Positions 59,593-64,000 of a DNA stretch of 64,000 nt are shown here, piece by piece (position 1 is the stretch's first letter; each line of letters begins with the position of its first letter). The notes under the pieces are model-generated. The model worked only from the letters and a program-made list of their open reading frames with translations, had not been told where the DNA came from and did not search any database. Origin of the DNA: Primulina eburnea (lineage: Eukaryota > Streptophyta > Magnoliopsida > Lamiales > Gesneriaceae); NCBI RefSeq assembly GCF_022965805.1, contig NC_133101.1:44677642-44741641 (forward strand), read 5' to 3'. Both the position numbers and the translations under genes were made by a program.

Positions 59593-61064
59593 TGTAGAAC
59601 CCGTAAATCAGCCTACGTATAAGCCATGCATAATTCTAGTATTTTAAATTTAATTGACTTCATTGCACGATTATTTAAATGCATTTCTTTGAAGTTAATT
59701 ATTTTAGGCAGCAGTTTAATTTTATTCTTTTCAGTTAAATTCAGTGAGGCCAGACTGGAGTGGAGTTTAGAGATAAAATTTAAGACTCAGAAAATATTTC
59801 CAGAATTTAATTTAGCTAGCAAGTAAGTTAATTTAAGTTAATAAGGAGATTTGGGGATTTATTTATGCAACTTGAGGTGATTAGAATATAAGCTCATTTG
59901 AGTAACTTAATTAAGGATTTATTCAATAAATTAATTAAAGATTAATGAGGCTTTTAAGGGTTATTAATTTAGTAAATAATCAACAACTTCCCTCCATTTA
60001 AATATCAAATTTTCGGCCACCCCTTAGATTATTAAACAATTCATTTGTCTTATCACCTTTAATCTTTTCTTTGTATTTAATTAGTAGGATAATTCTTGGA
60101 TTTTTGGGAGCACCATTTAATTATCTAACAAGCATTATCCTACCCTATTCTAGCTAGAGAAATCGGCCACCCCATCCAATCTCTCCAACAACTCATTTGA
60201 TATCAAGCAACATTTCAAATTCATATTTTGTGGAGACTTGGCCACTCCTTTTTATCCCTTTTATTGTGGATCTCCCCTCACTATCTTAAACAACCTTCTC
60301 CCCTCTCCCTACCACCGAAATTCAGCTGCCATTTCAGATTAAAAATCGTGAGGTTCATAGCTTTTAAGAAGAGTGAAAATCGAGTAGAAGAAGAAAGGAA
60401 AAAGTGTTCCACTCCTCCGTGCCGCGTCGTCGTCGTTTCGTTCGTTTTCTTTCGAAACGAAACCAGGCATGTCTAGATTTCTTTCAAACCTCAATCAAGT
60501 CCTATTATCAATTATTTTTCAGTACATGATCATGTTTTAGTGAACAAAAACAGAGATTTTAAGCAACTAGAACAAGAAATAATTCTGCACAGATTTTCGT
60601 TTCTACCATGCTTCACGATTGGAATGTTTTGGTTTCGATTTCAGGGATGGCTCGTTCCAGGGGCTCGAGGCTGCATATGGACATGTACTAGGACATGTTA
60701 GGGTCATGATAGAACGTTGGTTCCAGCCCCATACTCACAGGAATTCATATATTACGTGAATGAAAATAGAAAATACTTATTTTTGAGATTTATGCGATAT
60801 TGCTTGTGGTCGATTCACTATCATGGGAGTATTATTTTACACGGTCGCCAGTGACCGATCAGTTTAGTTTGGTACCACGGTCGCCAGTGACCGATCAGTT
60901 CAGTTTGGTACCCCGGTCGCCAGTGATCGGACAGTTCAGTTCAGTGCAGAGACCACATGCGTAGACCATAATCTCAACAGAAAATCGCTACATTTTATTT
61001 CAGTACAGGGATCCAAGGAGCAAACATTTTTACTATAATTTTCAGTTCAGTTATGCACGTATTA
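59593..61064 (+). mobile_element. Partial J-family LTR (N), plus strand, interrupted by B'
   Basis: Starts TGTAGAACCCGTAAATCAG and continues ACGTATAAGCCATGCATAATT, closely like the J LTR start on the minus strand. The sequence around 60400-60480 is C/G-rich and may include the transcribed leader (GAAACCAGGCATG). A three-unit repeat lies at 60841-60948. The LTR is cut at 61065 by B' and its remainder is outside the window. Confidence 0.65.
60841..60948 (+). repeat. Three 36-bp tandem repeats in LTR N
   Basis: Units start at 60841, 60877 and 60913, each beginning (A/C)CGGTCGCCAGTGA and ending near GGTACC or GTGCA. The first two are almost identical and the third is diverged. Confidence 0.9.
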
Positions 61065-62029
61065 TGATAGGATCGGTTATCACACTAAGAGTGTTTAGAA
61101 GGGGGGGTTGAATAAACACTCACACTTAAAATTGTTCTTTAAGAATATTTGAGTTCAGTTTAGTGACAAACTGAAACTCGGAATCTTGTTGGTAAATAAC
61201 AATCAGTTAAACTGGAGTAGTTGCGGAAAGTAACTGACTGAAAGATAGAATACAAAACTGAAATAAATATGCAAGAGTTGTTTCTGGATGTTCGGAGAAT
61301 TTAATTACTCCTACGTCACCCCTTCTATCACAAGGATAGGATATTCACTAAAAGACTTTGATCAAATACAACACTTGTACAGACCCACTTCAGTTTGGAC
61401 TTACAACTGTCAAAACTGAAACTCTTAGTTATACACAATGTTTTCAGTACGTAACTGATATTTGCACAATTGAGTCTAACAATTTTTTAGAGAGTGCTAA
61501 TAAGCTTAGATTGTAGCCTTGATTGCTACGAGTAATTCAAATGAGAGTGAGCTGAGATTTTGACAGAGTAACAGCAAGCTTAAGATTGAATGATTGTCAC
61601 TACTTCATCTGTTGTTCTTCATTTATATTTATACTTCTTTTTCAACGGTAACTTTGATATGCATTTGAATTCTAGTATCCGTTGATTGCTTCTTCATCAT
61701 TCCTTGGGCAATGTTCTCTTCATTGATTGTGATACGGCGTCTTAAATACAATAGCCGAAACACATTGTTCTATGCTGTAGTGATCGAGGTGCGACACTCT
61801 TGTAATTCGTTTGTCTCCTTTGGTCTTTCTCAAGATGTCTTCAGTTGAGAAGCTTTTAAGACATTCTGTTTTTAACTGATCACTTTCAACTGATCATTTT
61901 ACTTCGTATCATTGTGTCAACTGTCTTCAGTTGCCGAATATGCTTGTGCACATCAGTTGATTATATTTTTTTTAATTGATTGATTTACGTTTTGTCAAAC
62001 TCCAGAATCTTGTTTCCAACAATTTCCCC
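61065..62029 (-). mobile_element. 3' LTR of B'
   Basis: 965 bp; on the minus strand TGTTGGAAACAAGATTCTGG..GATCCTATCA. TATAAATA is at plus-strand 61626-61633. It shares end sequences with the B LTRs (CCCCCCTTCTAAACACT) but is clearly diverged in the middle, so B and B' are separate subfamilies. Confidence 0.8.
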
Positions 62030-62118
62030 CTTTATGGTGTTTGACAAAACCAAGTGATTTAAGATCGGATGGCTGAGCTCTTTGTAGACTATGCAGCTGA
62101 ATTAAAATAACTGGGTTT

Positions 62119-62235
62119 CTTGTAGATAACATAAAATCTGAAAATATAATATCTAAATTCCTTGTAGATAACATAGAAACTGAAAATATAATGTCTGGAT
62201 TCCTTGTAGATAACATAAAATCTGAGAATAATTTG
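62119..62235 (-). repeat. Three 42-bp tandem repeats downstream of the B' ORF
   Basis: Units start at 62119, 62161 and 62203 and share CTTGTAGATAACATA-AA-CTGA-AATA. They lie between the ORF end and the polypurine tract and have no counterpart in B. Confidence 0.85.
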
Positions 62236-62247
62236 ATTAGATCTTCT

Positions 62248-64000
62248 TCAGCTGCTTTGTCCTTCCCCCTTTTTGTCAAACATTTCCATTTGGTCTGATA
62301 ATTTTCGAACGTCAATGGATAATAGTTTTACATCTGCTGAGATACTTGAGGCGACAGTTGTGAAGGAGGTTTGTAGCGATGTGATTTGATTAGAAACAGA
62401 GGTTTCCAGTCGCTAAACTCTCTGACTGATTATATTCTGAGTTGTAAAGAATGATCCAATTAGCCCTTGCTTCATTTCTTGAACAGTCTTGCTAAGAGAG
62501 TCCATGTTGGCTTGAAGATTTTTTAATTTTGCTGAGTCAAATTCAATCGAAGAATCTAATTTGACAGTATGCGTCAGCTGTTCGTGTTGAATTTTCTTGA
62601 TGTCAGTTATCATCTGCTGCATGTTGTACTGTATATTCTGAATTTCTTCAAGAACAGTATCCATTTCTGTAGATTGAATTGATGGTTGCTTGTTGGGTGT
62701 ATCTGAGTGCTTTGATAGTTGTGCAAAAAGAACTAATGCTTGGTTAGTTTCCATTGTACCAACCGCAGATTGAGTTGAAATTTTTTCTTGAATTTGATCA
62801 AATAATGATCTGTTTGCCTGAATGATGGAGATGGATGGTTCATGCATAGAGGCTTCCTGTGGAGGATTAGCTGGACTCTGTTCTTTCTCTTTTGATTGAG
62901 TGAGCAACTGACTTTCTTTATGTTCAGCAGTTTCTGGGTCTGATGGTTTTGCTTGTTCGTCAGTTTGAGTAACTTGTTCAGGAAAAATTTCTGACTGAAC
63001 AGGTACTTCAGTTTGAGCTTTTTCCGATACAATTGTTTCTTTTTCTGAATATTGGATTGGTTCTTCAGTTGGGTCTTCAGTTTGAGCAGATATAACTTTT
63101 TCATCGATGAGTGACTCAATTGGAGCTTCAGATGATATTTTAATATCTTGCTCTGGTTGTTCAGCTGACTAAGCAACTGGGTCATACTGAGCTTCTAATG
63201 CAACGGCTTGAATGATTTCATCGATGTTTGCCAAAGATAGTTCTTCTTCAGAGTATAACTGTTGTTCTTGCTGAGAAGATTGAGGCATTTCCTGAACTGG
63301 GTTTTCAGTTGACTGTGGTGGAGATGGTTCTTTCTGTGGAGAGAAGGATGAATCTTTTCCAGGATTTGAGTTGAAAGGTTTTTCATGAATAACCAGTTCC
63401 TGATCTTCTTCCCAAAATCTTATTTCCCTTTGGAGGCTACTAAGATCTGCGTCCAGTTGAGTGAACACAGCTCTATCATTGTATGCGGTTGGACTTGTTG
63501 GATGGTAGTTGGACTTCAGCTGTGCTACCATTTTTGCTAACTTTTTGACGCGAATTTGATCAAAGAAGTATTTCTGCCTTTCTAATGCTTGTGAAATGGT
63601 AGCAGCTTTGACTACTTTCATCACAATTGATTCTAATTTGATGAACTTTTTCAGTTGAGATCTATGCTTTAGTTCTTTAGCAAAGATTTCTGTTCTGAAG
63701 CTTTTCCAACGGTCAAAAGATTTTAATTGTGATGTGGCAAAGGCATTGACTTGTTCCCAAACAAGGTCAATGTGTGTTTGAATCACATTGGATGGCCGGG
63801 ATTCTTCAACTAGCTGTCCTTTTCCTTTATCAGTTGAAAGAATGTGAGGAAGATCCATCCCTGAGTGTGTTGATTGCACTGGTTCTCTTAATATTATGCC
63901 TTTAGATCTGGCCCTTGGCAAGATGGTAAGGTGATTCACAAGGGTTAATAGGGCTTTAACTTTAGCTGTTGTCGTGGCTTTGGTAACTGGTTCATCAGGT
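62248..64000 (-). pseudogene. Homologue of the 869-aa B protein, broken and partial
   Basis: The frame is open from the window edge and matches B from about residue 350 to the end. Shared blocks include GMDLPHILSTDKGK, IQTHIDLVWEQVNAF, FIKLESIVMKVVKAATI, PTAYNDRAVFTQLD, LYSEEELSLANIDEII, EIQNIQYNMQQMI and FDKKGE. It is broken by TAG at 63169-63171 and TAG at 62410-62412. The stop at 62248-62250 comes soon after FDKKGE, where B continues for ~20 more residues. The conserved helical block and coiled coil are retained while the linkers between them have drifted, which suggests past selection on the protein. Confidence 0.8.

Larger units (their letters stand above)
61065..64000 (-). mobile_element. 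Element B': second family B element, minus strand, cut by window end
   Basis: The left edge is TGATAGGATCGG, the reverse complement of the B LTR end. The layout on the minus strand is long ORF, polypurine tract (62030-62047, CCATAAAGGGGGAAAT) and 3' LTR (61065-62029), the same as in B. The base string tatta before 61065 may be the target repeat; its partner is not visible. Confidence 0.8.

Overview
The window is plant nuclear DNA, almost certainly from a dicot, and consists almost entirely of nested LTR retrotransposons. The evidence is AT-rich spacer, Ty3/gypsy chromovirus gag-pol remnants with chromodomain-like tails, primer-binding sites complementary to initiator tRNA-Met (TGGTATCAGAGC), Sirevirus-like multiple polypurine tracts and a Cassandra-type 5S-carrying LTR. 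No host gene was found. The long non-gag/pol protein at 13856-16465 resembles, from memory, a family of 'hypothetical' or misnamed proteins in Gesneriaceae such as Dorcoceras. Lamiales is therefore a tentative guess.

Layout, left to right. 1-5545: end of a chromovirus pol (K) and its 3' LTR, interrupted by a reverse LTR (L). 5773-21653: a solo LTR (H1, TSD aattg) split by a compound element at 6462-20294 (TSD aattt). That compound contains copies of two related non-autonomous LTR families. Family A has a ~1.6 kb LTR and only ~0.54 kb of non-coding interior. Family B has a 0.93 kb LTR and an interior with two divergent ORFs. B entered an A LTR (TSD gaaac), after which the locus was rearranged and a 2.33 kb unit was tandemly duplicated. 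22188-38171: gypsy element C, minus strand (TSD tttac), containing gypsy element D, plus strand, at 23142-30440, and a Cassandra solo LTR at 31881-32270 (TSD aatat). 38374-43912: a complete minus-strand family A element, E (TSD taaag), containing solo LTR F at 41706-43540 (TSD aagcg). 44073-54945: gypsy element J, minus strand (TSD tcacg), with what looks like a spliceosomal intron between gag and protease. 55771-~58980: an H-family LTR split by a C-like LTR (G). 58985-61064: further LTR remnants (M, N). 61065-64000: a minus-strand relative of B (B'), cut by the window end.

How the parts relate. D, C, J and K encode, or once encoded, gag, protease, reverse transcriptase, RNase H, integrase and chromodomain, but every copy here is broken. 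A, B and E carry no replication enzymes and would depend on an autonomous Sirevirus-like partner that is not in the window. The most notable points are the intact 869-aa B ORF with a divergent antisense ORF and shared promoter region, the inferred gag/pol intron of J, GC-rich dyad arrays at a fixed 38-39 bp from the core promoter in three related LTRs (C, F, G), and an LTR-interior swap in the A/B compound. Positions were read by eye; boundaries given as approximate are less certain.
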